Of a stretch of DNA of 64,000 bases, positions 28,318-36,084 are shown one piece after another. The position numbers and the translations under genes were made by a program. Numbering within the stretch: position 1 is the first letter of the stretch; each line of letters opens with the position of its first letter. This DNA comes from Mitsuaria sp. 7. Its GTDB lineage: Bacteria > Pseudomonadota > Gammaproteobacteria > Burkholderiales > Burkholderiaceae_C. The DNA lies in assembly GCF_001653795.1 (NCBI RefSeq), contig NZ_CP011514.1, positions 496,001 through 560,000 of the forward strand. The letters run 5' to 3'. The notes beneath the pieces are model-generated. The model made no database searches and was not told the origin of the DNA. It saw nothing but the letters and a program-made list of their open reading frames with translations.

Positions 28318-29116
28318 GGTCGCGACTGTCTCCTTGCCAGCGGCGTTGCCTGAGCTGTCGCTGCTCCAGGTCCATCGCCTGGTGAAGCGCTTCGGCGCGC
28401 TGACCGCGACCGACGAAGCGGGCTTTGATGTCCGCGCCGGCGAGACCCACGCGCTCATCGGCCCGAACGGCGCCGGCAAGACGACGCTGATCCACCAGAT
28501 CTCCGGCGCGCTGGCGCCTGACGGCGGCGGGATCTTCTTCGACGGCGAGGACGTGACCGCGTTGTCGATGCCGCGCCGCGTGCAGGAGGGCCTGGTGCGT
28601 TCCTTCCAGATCACCAGCATCTACAAGCGCTTCACGGTGCTGGACAACGTCGTGCTGGCGGTGCTCGCGCGGCGGCCGAAGGCGCCGCCGTGGTGGCGCA
28701 CTGCGCGCGCGGATGAGGCGGCGTATGCCGACGCGGAGGCGATGCTGACGCTCGTCGGGCTCGCGCCGATGGCCGACCGCGTCGCGGGCAGCCTGGCCCA
28801 CGGCGAACAGCGCCAGCTGGAACTCGCCCTTGCGCTGGCCGCGCGCCCACGCCTGCTGCTGCTGGACGAGCCGATGGCCGGCATGGGGCCGGACGAATCC
28901 GCGCGGATGGTGGAACTGTTGTCCGCCCTGAAGGCGCAACACCTGACCCTGCTCCTGGTCGAGCACGACATGGACGCCGTGTTCAAACTTGCCGACCGGG
29001 TCTCGGTGCTGGTGAGCGGGCGCGTCATCGCGACCGGCACGCCCGACGAGATCCGCAACGATGCTGCGGTCAAGCAGGCCTACCTCGGCGACGAGGCGAC
29101 GGAGGAGTCTGCATGA
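28310..29116 (+). CDS. livG: LivG-type ABC ATPase
   Basis: 268 residues. I take ATG 28310 (MREVATVSLPA) because AAGGGAG precedes it at good distance; ATG 28292, six codons earlier, is possible. Walker A GPNGAGKTT, signature-like LAHGEQRQLELALALA and Walker B LLLLDEPMAG are complete, and the LivG-type His switch is in LLVEHDMDAV. The family's ~250-residue length fits. It energises LivHM with LivF, whose start overlaps its stop (ATGA). Confidence 0.94.
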   Translation: MREVATVSLPAALPELSLLQVHRLVKRFGALTATDEAGFDVRAGETHALIGPNGAGKTTLIHQISGALAPDGGGIFFDGEDVTALSMPRRVQEGLVRSFQITSIYKRFTVLDNVVLAVLARRPKAPPWWRTARADEAAYADAEAMLTLVGLAPMADRVAGSLAHGEQRQLELALALAARPRLLLLDEPMAGMGPDESARMVELLSALKAQHLTLLLVEHDMDAVFKLADRVSVLVSGRVIATGTPDEIRNDAAVKQAYLGDEATEESA

Positions 29117-29826
29117 GCGACGCGCTGCTCGAGATCGACGGCCTGCGAGCCGGTTACGGCGACAGCCAGGTGCTGTTCGGCCTGGACCTGAGCATCGCCC
29201 CGGGCGAGGTCGCGACGCTGCTGGGCCGCAACGGCATGGGCAAGAGCACGACGCTGCGCTGCCTGACCGGCTGGCTGGCGCCCAGCGGCGGTCGCATCCG
29301 TTTCGCCGGCGAGGACGTCACCGGCTGGCGCGCCGACCGCATCGCGCGACTGGGGCTGGCGATCGTGCCCGAGGGCCGGCAGATCTTCCCCAACCTCAGC
29401 GTGCTTGAACACTTGAAGGCCTTCGAGGCCAACCGCTGCCGCGCGACGGAACCGTGGACGGTCGATCGCGTCTTCGCGCTCTTCCCGCGGCTGAAGGAGC
29501 GCGCCGCCAACATGGGTCAACAGCTCTCCGGCGGCGAGCAGCAGATGCTCGCCATCGGCCGCGCGCTGGTGACCAATCCGCGGCTGCTGGTGCTGGACGA
29601 AGCCACCGAGGGCCTCGCGCCGCTGATCCGCGAGGACATCTGGCGCTGCCTGGACACGCTGCGGCAGGCCGGGCAGACGATCCTGGTGGTCGACAAGTAC
29701 GTGAAGCGGCTGATCCGTCTGGCGGACCGGCACAGCATCCTGGAGCGCGGGCAGGTCGTGTGGCGCGGGGACTCGGCGGCGCTCGCGGCCGATCACGGGC
29801 TGTGGCATCGGCATCTGGGCGTCTGA
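29113..29826 (+). CDS. livF: LivF-type ABC ATPase
   Basis: 237 residues. Walker A GRNGMGKSTT, signature QLSGGEQQMLAIGRAL, Walker B LLVLDEATEGLAP. EGRQIFPNLSVLEHL is typical of LivF. One departure is the end of the Walker region, where the usual switch histidine of VEQN-type LivF appears as VVDKYVKRL; this D-K pairing is seen in LivF proteins of aromatic operons. Second ATPase of the importer. Confidence 0.94.
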   Translation: MSDALLEIDGLRAGYGDSQVLFGLDLSIAPGEVATLLGRNGMGKSTTLRCLTGWLAPSGGRIRFAGEDVTGWRADRIARLGLAIVPEGRQIFPNLSVLEHLKAFEANRCRATEPWTVDRVFALFPRLKERAANMGQQLSGGEQQMLAIGRALVTNPRLLVLDEATEGLAPLIREDIWRCLDTLRQAGQTILVVDKYVKRLIRLADRHSILERGQVVWRGDSAALAADHGLWHRHLGV

Positions 29827-29859
29827 GTGGAGAAGGAACGACATGACGAGGAGGACGAC

Positions 29860-30303
29860 ATGACGGCAGCTTTCGAGCGCGAGGTATTGATCCGCTTCGG
29901 GCACTGCGACCCGGCGGGCATCGTGTTCTTCCCGCGTTACTTCGAGATGCTCAACGCCTTCGTCGAGGACTGGTTCAACGAGGGGCTGAGCGTGCCGTAT
30001 GCGGAGCTGCTCGGCCCGCGCCGCGTCGGCCTGCCGACGGTGCAGCTGCAGACCAACTTCGAGCGCATCAGCCGCCAGGGTGAGCGGCTGACGCAGCGGC
30101 TGTGGATCGAGCGCGTGGGGCGCAGCTCGCTGTCGCTGCGCGTGAGCTTCGACGGCGCGGACGGCCCGCGCGTGAGCTTCGGCCAGGTGCTGGTGTGCAC
30201 CTCGCTGGAGACGCACCAGTCGCAACCTTTCCCCGAGGACGTCCGCGCCGCGCTGGTGCGGGCGGTCCAGCAGCAGCAATCCCATCAATCGTCAGAGCAG
30301 TAG
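29860..30303 (+). CDS. 4-Hydroxybenzoyl-CoA thioesterase-family (hot-dog) protein
   Basis: 147 residues from ATG 29860, which is preceded by GAGGAGG; an upstream GTG at 29827 would add 11 charged residues. FGHCDPAGIVFFPRYFEMLN holds the active-site Asp of the Pseudomonas-type 4-hydroxybenzoyl-CoA thioesterase family. In this operon it may hydrolyse stalled aromatic or alicyclic CoA esters, such as 2-aminobenzoyl-CoA, to free CoA, a housekeeping function seen in benzoyl-CoA pathways. Substrate is inferred from context. Confidence 0.9.
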   Translation: MTAAFEREVLIRFGHCDPAGIVFFPRYFEMLNAFVEDWFNEGLSVPYAELLGPRRVGLPTVQLQTNFERISRQGERLTQRLWIERVGRSSLSLRVSFDGADGPRVSFGQVLVCTSLETHQSQPFPEDVRAALVRAVQQQQSHQSSEQ

Positions 30304-30316
30304 AGGAGTCAAGACG

Positions 30317-30787
30317 ATGAACGACAACAACGAGAAGACGAGCACGGGCACCGGCGCCGGCAGGAACGCCGGCACGAGCGCCGCCAAACGCGTGCTCCAA
30401 CCCGCGGGCTGGGCGGCGCCGCGCGGCTATGCGAACGGCGTCGCTGCGAGCGGCACGCTGGTGAGCGTGGCCGGCCAGATCGGCTGGAACGGCCAATGCC
30501 AGTTCGAGAGCGACGACTTCATCGACCAGTGCCGCCAGGCGCTGCGCAACATCAAGGCGGTGCTGGCCGAAGCCGGCGCCGAGCCGCGCCACATCGTGCG
30601 CATGACCTGGTATCTGCTCGACAAGCGCGAGTACGTCGCGCGCGGCCGCGAGGTAGGCCAGGCCTACCGCGAGGTGCTCGGCAGCGAGTACGGCATCGCC
30701 ATGACCGCGGTGCAGGTCGCGGGTCTGATCGAGGATCGTGCGAAGGTCGAAATCGAGGTGACAGCGGTGGTGCCGGCACGGGACTAG
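30317..30787 (+). CDS. Rid-family protein lacking the catalytic arginine
   Basis: 156 residues; an N-terminal Gly/Thr/Asn-rich extension (about 1-22) precedes a YjgF/RidA fold (about 25-155) with VSVAGQIGWN, ALRNIKAVLAEAGAEPRHIVRMTWYL and KVEIEVTAVV. RidA enamine/imine deaminases need an Arg corresponding to E. coli Arg105 (FPARSCVEVARL). The equivalent segment here is GIAMTAVQVAGL, so Met129 replaces it. It therefore belongs to a non-RidA Rid subfamily and is probably not a standard imine deaminase. Since ring breakdown of an aminated cyclohexene should create an enamine, a role on that intermediate is tempting but unproven. Confidence 0.88.
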   Translation: MNDNNEKTSTGTGAGRNAGTSAAKRVLQPAGWAAPRGYANGVAASGTLVSVAGQIGWNGQCQFESDDFIDQCRQALRNIKAVLAEAGAEPRHIVRMTWYLLDKREYVARGREVGQAYREVLGSEYGIAMTAVQVAGLIEDRAKVEIEVTAVVPARD

Positions 30788-30823
30788 GATCGGTTTGAAC
30801 GCATTCAAGAACGGAAGAGACAC

Positions 30824-32017
30824 ATGAGCCACGCATCCAAGGCCGCGAAGGCCGCATTCCACTGGGACGATCCGCTGCTGCTGGACCAGCAGCTGACCGA
30901 CGACGAACGGGCCGTGCGCGACGCGGCGGCGGCCTACTGCCAGGACCGTCTGGCGCCGCGCGTGCTGGAGGCCTTCCGGCACGAGAAGACCGACGTGGCG
31001 ATCTTCCGCGAGATGGGCGAGCTGGGCCTGCTCGGTCCGACCATCCCGGAGGAGTACGGCGGCGCCGGCCTCAACTACGTCTGCTACGGCCTGGTCGCGC
31101 GCGAGGTGGAGCGGGTGGACAGCGGCTACCGCTCGATGATGAGCGTGCAGAGCTCGCTGGTGATGGTGCCGATCAATGAGTTCGGCAACGAGGCCACCAA
31201 GCGCAAGTACCTGCCCAGGCTGGCCAGCGGCGAGTGGATCGGCTGCTTCGGCCTGACGGAGCCGGACCACGGCTCGGACCCGGGCTCGATGGTGACGCGG
31301 GCGCGCAAGGTCGACGGCGGTTATGCGCTGACCGGCAGCAAGATGTGGATCACCAACAGCCCGATCGCCGACGTGTTCGTGGTCTGGGCCAAGGACGACG
31401 GCGGCCAGATCCGCGGCTTCGTGCTGGAGAAGGGCTGGAAGGGCCTGAGCGCGCCGGCCATCCACGGCAAGGTGGGCCTGAGAGCGTCGATCACCGGCGA
31501 GATCGTGATGGACGAGGTCTTCTGCCCGGAGGAGAACGCCTTCCCCGACGTGCGCGGCCTCAAGGGTCCGTTCACGTGCCTGAACAGCGCGCGCTACGGC
31601 ATCGCGTGGGGCGCGCTGGGCGCGGCGGAATTCTGCTGGCACACGGCGCGGCAGTACACGATGGACCGCAAGCAATTCGGCAAGCCGCTGGCGGCCAACC
31701 AGCTGGTGCAGAAGAAGCTCGCGGACATGCAGACCGAGATCACGCTGGGCCTGCAAGGCTGCCTGCGGCTGGGTCGCATGAAGGACGAGGGCACGGCGTC
31801 GGTGGAGATCACGTCGATCATGAAGCGCAACAGCTGCGGCAAATCGCTGGAGATCGCGCGCACGGCGAGGGACATGCTGGGCGGCAACGGCATCAGCGAC
31901 GAGTTCGGCATCGCCAGACACCTGGTCAACCTGGAGGTGGTCAACACCTACGAGGGCACGCATGACATCCATGCGCTGATCCTGGGGCGGGCGCAGACGG
32001 GGATCGCGGCGTTCTGA
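30824..32017 (+). CDS. gcdH: Glutaryl-CoA dehydrogenase
   Basis: 397 residues. This FAD enzyme oxidises and decarboxylates glutaryl-CoA to crotonyl-CoA, passing electrons to ETF. The catalytic Glu lies in [20 protein letters not shown], nearly identical to the human enzyme; [15 protein letters not shown] and [15 protein letters not shown] are also characteristic. As the last gene of the 2-aminobenzoyl-CoA operon, followed by a strong terminator, it suggests that the pathway's product funnels through glutaryl-CoA. A housekeeping role in lysine or tryptophan catabolism is equally compatible. Confidence 0.95.
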   Translation: MSHASKAAKAAFHWDDPLLLDQQLTDDERAVRDAAAAYCQDRLAPRVLEAFRHEKTDVAIFREMGELGLLGPTIPEEYGGAGLNYVCYGLVAREVERVDSGYRSMMSVQSSLVMVPINEFGNEATKRKYLPRLASGEWIGCFGLTEPDHGSDPGSMVTRARKVDGGYALTGSKMWITNSPIADVFVVWAKDDGGQIRGFVLEKGWKGLSAPAIHGKVGLRASITGEIVMDEVFCPEENAFPDVRGLKGPFTCLNSARYGIAWGALGAAEFCWHTARQYTMDRKQFGKPLAANQLVQKKLADMQTEITLGLQGCLRLGRMKDEGTASVEITSIMKRNSCGKSLEIARTARDMLGGNGISDEFGIARHLVNLEVVNTYEGTHDIHALILGRAQTGIAAF

Positions 32018-32040
32018 GACGTCAGTTTCCAGAGGAAGAG

Positions 32041-32063
32041 AAGGGCGCTGCGGCGCCCTTTTT
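32041..32063 (+). terminator. Rho-independent terminator of the 2-aminobenzoyl-CoA operon
   Basis: AAGGGCGC-TGCG-GCGCCCTT makes an 8-bp stem with a tetraloop followed by TTT. It ends the operon that began near 17465. Confidence 0.9.
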
Positions 32064-32184
32064 CGTACCCAAATCATATGCAGAAAGTTGCAAAATTGCG
32101 TCTTTCTGCGTATGGATTGGGCGATCTGAAATCGTCAGAGGTGCCTGTTCATCGATGGTCTGAGCCAATGCGAGGCGAGCTTCA

Positions 32185-32460
32185 TCAGACGCGATCGACG
32201 AGGACCTGAAGCGTCATGGCGACGATGTTCTGAAGCACGTGGGGAATGAGAAGGACCAGGAAGTGCACCGAGCGTCCCGAGTCTCTCCATCCCAGCCATG
32301 CCCACGCGAAGACGGTGAACGATGCGGCGGTGGACAGTCAAGATGAACGCTTCACGCGTTACTTGAGTCAACACCGCAAGGCATCCGACGATCTGTCCTG
32401 AATGCGACAGCGACCCAGGAAGTCCGGTAGCACGATCCGCCGCTGACCGGCCCCGTTCGA
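32185..32460 (-). pseudogene. Possible frameshifted remnant of a membrane-protein gene
   Basis: In the otherwise empty 32064-32486 stretch, the minus strand reads FTVFAWAWLGWRDSGRSVHF then LVLLIPHVLQNIVAMTLQVL, ending at a stop at 32185, but the frame is closed by TGA only a few codons before it. A second minus frame just upstream reads GQIVGCLAVLTQVTREAFIL and then runs off into Arg-rich sequence. The two hydrophobic pieces could be parts of one gene joined by a frameshift. The stretch is also less GC-rich than its surroundings. No family is recognised and chance cannot be excluded. Confidence 0.25.
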
Positions 32461-32486
32461 GGGTCCGGCGCGATCTGGAGACGCTC

Positions 32487-33260
32487 ATGGACGACATCAC
32501 CGCCCGCATCCCTTCGCTCAAGGGCCAGGTCAGCGACGCCGAATGGCAGCTGCGCGTGGACCTCGCCGCGTGCTACCGGCTGGTCGCGCGCTACGGCTGG
32601 AGCGACCTGATCTTCACGCACATCAGCGCGCGGCTGCCCGGCGACGCGCACGAGTTCCTGATCAATCCCTACGGCCTGATGTTCGACGAGATCACGGCCT
32701 CCAGCCTGATCAAGGTCGACGCGTCCGGCAACAAGCTGCAGGAGACGCCGTTCCCGGTGAACCAGGCCGGCTTCATCATTCATTCCGCGATCCACGCCGC
32801 CCGGCCCGACGTGGGCTGCGTGCTGCACACCCACACGCGCGCCGGCGTGGCCGTGTCGGCGCAGAAGGGCGGCGTGCTGCCGATCTCGCAGCAGTCGACC
32901 TTCGTGCTGGCCTCGCTCGCGTACCACGACTACGAGGGGGTGGCGATCCGCCCCGACGAGCAGCCGCGACTGCAGAACGACCTCGGCGACAAGATCTTCT
33001 ACTGCCTGCGCAACCACGGGCTGCTGACCGTCGGCAAGTCGATCGCGGACGCCTTCCTGTCGATGTACACCTTCGAGAGCGCCTGCCAGATCCAGATCGC
33101 GGCGCAGGCCGGCGGCGTCGAGCTGACGCCCGTCCACGACGCGATCATCCGCGGCACCGCCGAGGCCATGCGCGTGCAGACCGGCGGCCTCGGCGGGGCC
33201 TTCGTGTGGCCCACGCTGCTGCGGCAGGCGCAGCGGCAGTGCCCCGGCTTCGACGTCTGA
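32487..33260 (+). CDS. Class II aldolase/adducin-family protein
   Basis: 257 residues. LIFTHISARLPGDAHEFLINP and VGCVLHTHTRAGVAVSA carry the zinc-binding histidines, and a further His is in LRNHGLLTVGKS. This is the general AraD/FucA-like fold; many such stand-alone proteins in Proteobacteria have no assigned reaction. A GGAG-like sequence precedes the start. There is no sugar pathway gene nearby, and the next gene converges on it. Function beyond family is unknown. Confidence 0.9.
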   Translation: MDDITARIPSLKGQVSDAEWQLRVDLAACYRLVARYGWSDLIFTHISARLPGDAHEFLINPYGLMFDEITASSLIKVDASGNKLQETPFPVNQAGFIIHSAIHAARPDVGCVLHTHTRAGVAVSAQKGGVLPISQQSTFVLASLAYHDYEGVAIRPDEQPRLQNDLGDKIFYCLRNHGLLTVGKSIADAFLSMYTFESACQIQIAAQAGGVELTPVHDAIIRGTAEAMRVQTGGLGGAFVWPTLLRQAQRQCPGFDV

Positions 33261-33293
33261 AGACGGACGGACATCCGTTCGGAACGGGCGCGA

Positions 33294-33719
33294 TCAGGGC
33301 TTGATCGTCGCGAGCAGCGCGATCGCGACGACGCCGACGATGGCGATGACCGGTGCCTGGCGGATCCAGCCCGGCGCAGGGCGCTCGCTCTGCTCGAGGT
33401 GTCGGCGCAACGTCGCCGACAGCACCCCGTGCAAGCCCGACAGCACCACCACGATCGGCAGCTTCGCGTTCAGCCAGAGCGCGCCGAACCAGCCGCCCCA
33501 GCTCGCGAGTGCGATGCCCAGGGCCCAGACGGCCAGCATCGCCGGCGTGGTCACGCGCCGGTCCCAGTGCAGGATGGCCGTGCCGAGGCGTTTCTCGTGG
33601 GGCAGCAGGACCGAGTCCTTGACGGACCGCAGCGCGGCCGTCGTGACACCCAGCAGCACCAATCCGCCCACCCAGGTCAGCACGGCCGCGAGGTGCAGCC
33701 CCTTGAGCCACAGGTACAT
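33294..33719 (-). CDS. HemJ/CopD-like membrane protein
   Basis: 141 residues with four transmembrane helices. MYLWLKGLHLAAVLTWVGGL resembles the first helix of HemJ (protoporphyrinogen oxidase) and CopD proteins, with His9; Lys86 in WLNAKLPIVVVL and His97 in SGLHG match other conserved HemJ positions. The RxxxxH feature after helix 1 of true HemJ is missing, so the enzymatic role is uncertain. Its ATG overlaps the stop of the upstream DUF3817-like gene (TGATG), so the two are co-translated. Confidence 0.75.
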   Translation of the reverse strand: MYLWLKGLHLAAVLTWVGGLVLLGVTTAALRSVKDSVLLPHEKRLGTAILHWDRRVTTPAMLAVWALGIALASWGGWFGALWLNAKLPIVVVLSGLHGVLSATLRRHLEQSERPAPGWIRQAPVIAIVGVVAIALLATIKP

Positions 33720-34096
33720 CACCGCGCGGCCTCGCGACCCAGCGCGAACCAGCTGTAGAGGCCGCCGAGCGGGATGACGGCCGCGATGAGCAGTCGCCAT
33801 GCGGTCGCGCCGTCGACGGCGCGCTCCGTCGCGGCCTGCGCAAGCTGCCAGCAGAAGACGAGGAAGGCCATCCCGTGTACCGGACCCATCACGGACACCG
33901 CGATCGGCAGACCCGCCAGGTGCTTCAGCGGCACTGCGACCAGCACAAGCGCCAGCAGCGTGAAGGCCTCCAGCAGACACAGACGTCGGAGCACGGAGAG
34001 GCGCGGGTGGGCGTTCGGGCGAGGCGGATGAGAACGGTACGAATGAGGCAACTGGCACTCCGTTAGGTCCGTGAAGAACAGGAGGATTCTTCCCAT
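33719..34096 (-). CDS. DUF3817-like membrane protein
   Basis: About 125 residues with three transmembrane helices. LRRLCLLEAFTLLALVLVAV, then PLKHLAG and GPVHGMAFLVFCWQL, match the DUF3817 pattern, including the conserved Glu and His. The start is uncertain: ATG 34096 gives an untypical leader, and a TTG at 34051 preceded by GGAG is a reasonable alternative. Coupled to the downstream HemJ/CopD-like gene. Function unknown. Confidence 0.75.
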   Translation of the reverse strand: MGRILLFFTDLTECQLPHSYRSHPPRPNAHPRLSVLRRLCLLEAFTLLALVLVAVPLKHLAGLPIAVSVMGPVHGMAFLVFCWQLAQAATERAVDGATAWRLLIAAVIPLGGLYSWFALGREAAR

Positions 34097-34223
34097 CGGA
34101 CGCCATCGATGAAAGTGGCTGAATCGACGGCCTTCGACTGTTTTCAGCCAGCTGCGTGGAGAATGACGGATCGCCCACGCCTGGCGTCTCACGCCTCGCG
34201 CCTTCCGCCCGGAGTTCTTTCCC

Positions 34224-35267
34224 ATGCCCGCCTCACGATCCCCTCGCTCGTCGCTCCGAACTCCCTCTCCCGCATCGCGGGAGATGGCGGGGGGTGAGGG
34301 CCAACCCCAGGTGGCCGTGCTCGCTCTGCCCGGCGTGGTGCCGTTCGACCTGACGATCGCCGGCGAGGTCTTCGGCCGCGTCGTGCTGGACGACGGACGC
34401 AAGGGCTACACCGTTACCGTCTGCGGCGAGCACGACGAGATCGACGTCGGCGGCTTCACGATCGGTGTGAAGCGCCGCCTCGCGACGCTCAGGCACGCGC
34501 ACACCATCGTCGTGCCGGGCATCGAGTCGCCCGCAACGCCGATCAGTCCGGCCGTGAAGCACGCGCTCGTGGCGGCGCACGCGCGCGGCGCGCGGATCGC
34601 ATCGATCTGCACGGGCGCGTTCGTGCTCGCGCAGGCCGGGCTGCTCGACGGCCTGCGCGCGACGACGCACTGGGCTGCCGCGCCCTTGATGGCGCGGCAC
34701 CATCCCGAGGTCGACCTCGATCCCGCAGTGCTCTTCGTCGACAACGGACGGATCCTCACCTCGGCCGGCGCGGCCGCCGGCATCGACCTCTGCCTGCACA
34801 TGGTGCGCAACGACTACGGCACCGCCGTCGCGGCCCGCATGGCGCGCCTGTCCGTCGTGCCGCTGCAGCGCGAAGGCGGCCAGGCGCAGTTCATCCAGCC
34901 CGCCGACCTCCCGCCGGATCGCGACCTGCAGCCGGTCATCGCCTGGGCGCTGCGGCAGTTGCACCGTCCGATCTCGATGAGCGAACTGGCGGGCAAAGGC
35001 TGCGTCAGCCCGCGCACGCTCCACCGGCGCTTCCAGGAGCAGCTCGGCCTCGCGCCGGTGCAATGGCTGATCCAGGCGCGGGTGCGCCGTGCGCAGGAGC
35101 TGCTCGAGACCGGCTCCTCGAGCATCGAGCAGATCGTCGAGGCCGTCGGCCTCGGATCGGCCGCGAATTTCCGGAACCAGTTCCATCGCATCGCCGGCGT
35201 CAGTCCGAGTGCCTATCGCAAGAATTTCGGAGCACGCGACGCGCGCCGAGGTCCCCGGACACCTTAA
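34224..35267 (+). CDS. GlxA-family AraC-type transcriptional regulator
   Basis: 347 residues. A DJ-1/PfpI-like sensor domain (about 30-205) begins VAVLALPGVVPFDLTIAGEVFG and has the nucleophile-elbow-like ASICTGAFVLAQAG. An AraC helix-turn-helix pair (about 240-335) follows: MSELAGKGCVSPRTLHRRFQ and SIEQIVEAVGLGSAANFRNQF. ATG 34224 has GGAG upstream. Codons 13-26 derive from a REP-like palindrome (34260-34302), so the native N-terminus may have been extended by its insertion. ATG 34284 is an alternative, but its GGGAG is too close. Target genes are not evident. Confidence 0.92.
   Translation: MPASRSPRSSLRTPSPASREMAGGEGQPQVAVLALPGVVPFDLTIAGEVFGRVVLDDGRKGYTVTVCGEHDEIDVGGFTIGVKRRLATLRHAHTIVVPGIESPATPISPAVKHALVAAHARGARIASICTGAFVLAQAGLLDGLRATTHWAAAPLMARHHPEVDLDPAVLFVDNGRILTSAGAAAGIDLCLHMVRNDYGTAVAARMARLSVVPLQREGGQAQFIQPADLPPDRDLQPVIAWALRQLHRPISMSELAGKGCVSPRTLHRRFQEQLGLAPVQWLIQARVRRAQELLETGSSSIEQIVEAVGLGSAANFRNQFHRIAGVSPSAYRKNFGARDARRGPRTP
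34260..34302 (+). repeat. REP-like palindromic element inside the GlxA-type gene
   Basis: ACTCCCTCTCCCGC, a 2-base centre, and GCGGGAGA followed by a G-rich GGGGTGAGGGCC tail closely match the two REP-like arms at 43739-43784 and 43823-43868. Here the element is read as coding sequence at the start of the regulator gene. Confidence 0.8.
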
Positions 35268-35347
35268 CGGCCGCACAACGCTCACCCCAGGCGGCCGCGC
35301 TACATTCCGCGGTTTTCCGCCTGCACCTTCTACCTGTACCTTCTGCC

Positions 35348-35923
35348 GTGACCCTTCGCCGACACCACTTCCTCCGCCTGGCCGCCGCCGCGGCCGCCGT
35401 CATCCTGGCCGGTTGCACGATGACCCACGCGACCGGTCGCAAGAACGACGACCGGGAGCCCGCCGCCCGCAAGCTGGCCGTCGTTTTCGTCGCCGGACAT
35501 TTCGGCGGCGCCAACCTCGCCACCATCAAGGGCGAGGGCGACACGACAGCGTTGCTGCCTCACCTCGCGGAGCGGATCCCGCTGGTCTTCCAGAACAACG
35601 GCGTGCCGACGCGCACGCTGGGCTACGTGGAGACGCCGGAGCAGGTCTTCGAGCGCTACACGCTGCAGCCGGGCGAGCAGTTCCTCGTGCTGGCGCCCAA
35701 CCGCGCGACGGTGTGGAACGGCAAGACGCTGTCGTTCAAGGCGCAGACCTTGATCGAGCCGCAGCCCAAGGGCCCGACCTGGACCGGCGAGGTCAAGCTG
35801 ATTGCGCATACCTTCGTCACCTTCGATGCGAAGACGGCCGACGGCTTCGCGCTCAAGCTGCTGGAGCAGTTGCGCACGGACAAGGTCGCGCGCGTGAAGG
35901 CCGGGCCCTTGAATGCGCCGTGA
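35348..35923 (+). CDS. Unknown outer-membrane or periplasmic lipoprotein
   Basis: 191 residues from a GTG at 35348; the frame upstream overlaps the regulator gene. A lipoprotein signal (RHHFLRLAAAAAAVILAGC) places the lipidated Cys at 23. The mature part (LAVVFVAGHFGGANLAT, LAERIPLVFQNNG, GEQFLVLAPNRATVW) looks like an alpha/beta domain. Residue Asp/Gly at positions after the Cys (CTMTHATG) do not suggest inner-membrane retention, so outer-membrane sorting is likely. No family recognised. Confidence 0.8.
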   Translation: MTLRRHHFLRLAAAAAAVILAGCTMTHATGRKNDDREPAARKLAVVFVAGHFGGANLATIKGEGDTTALLPHLAERIPLVFQNNGVPTRTLGYVETPEQVFERYTLQPGEQFLVLAPNRATVWNGKTLSFKAQTLIEPQPKGPTWTGEVKLIAHTFVTFDAKTADGFALKLLEQLRTDKVARVKAGPLNAP

Positions 35924-36084
35924 GCCGCCATTCATGCGCTGAGGCCTGCGCGAGCGCCGGGAGGCGGGCGGCGATCCATTCCCTGTGGGAACGAATGAAT
36001 GATCCGGACCGACATGCCGGTCCCCTGGCCCCGGCCTAGGATGGGGCGACCCCGGCGCACGACCGGGGCCTCACAGGAGACAAG

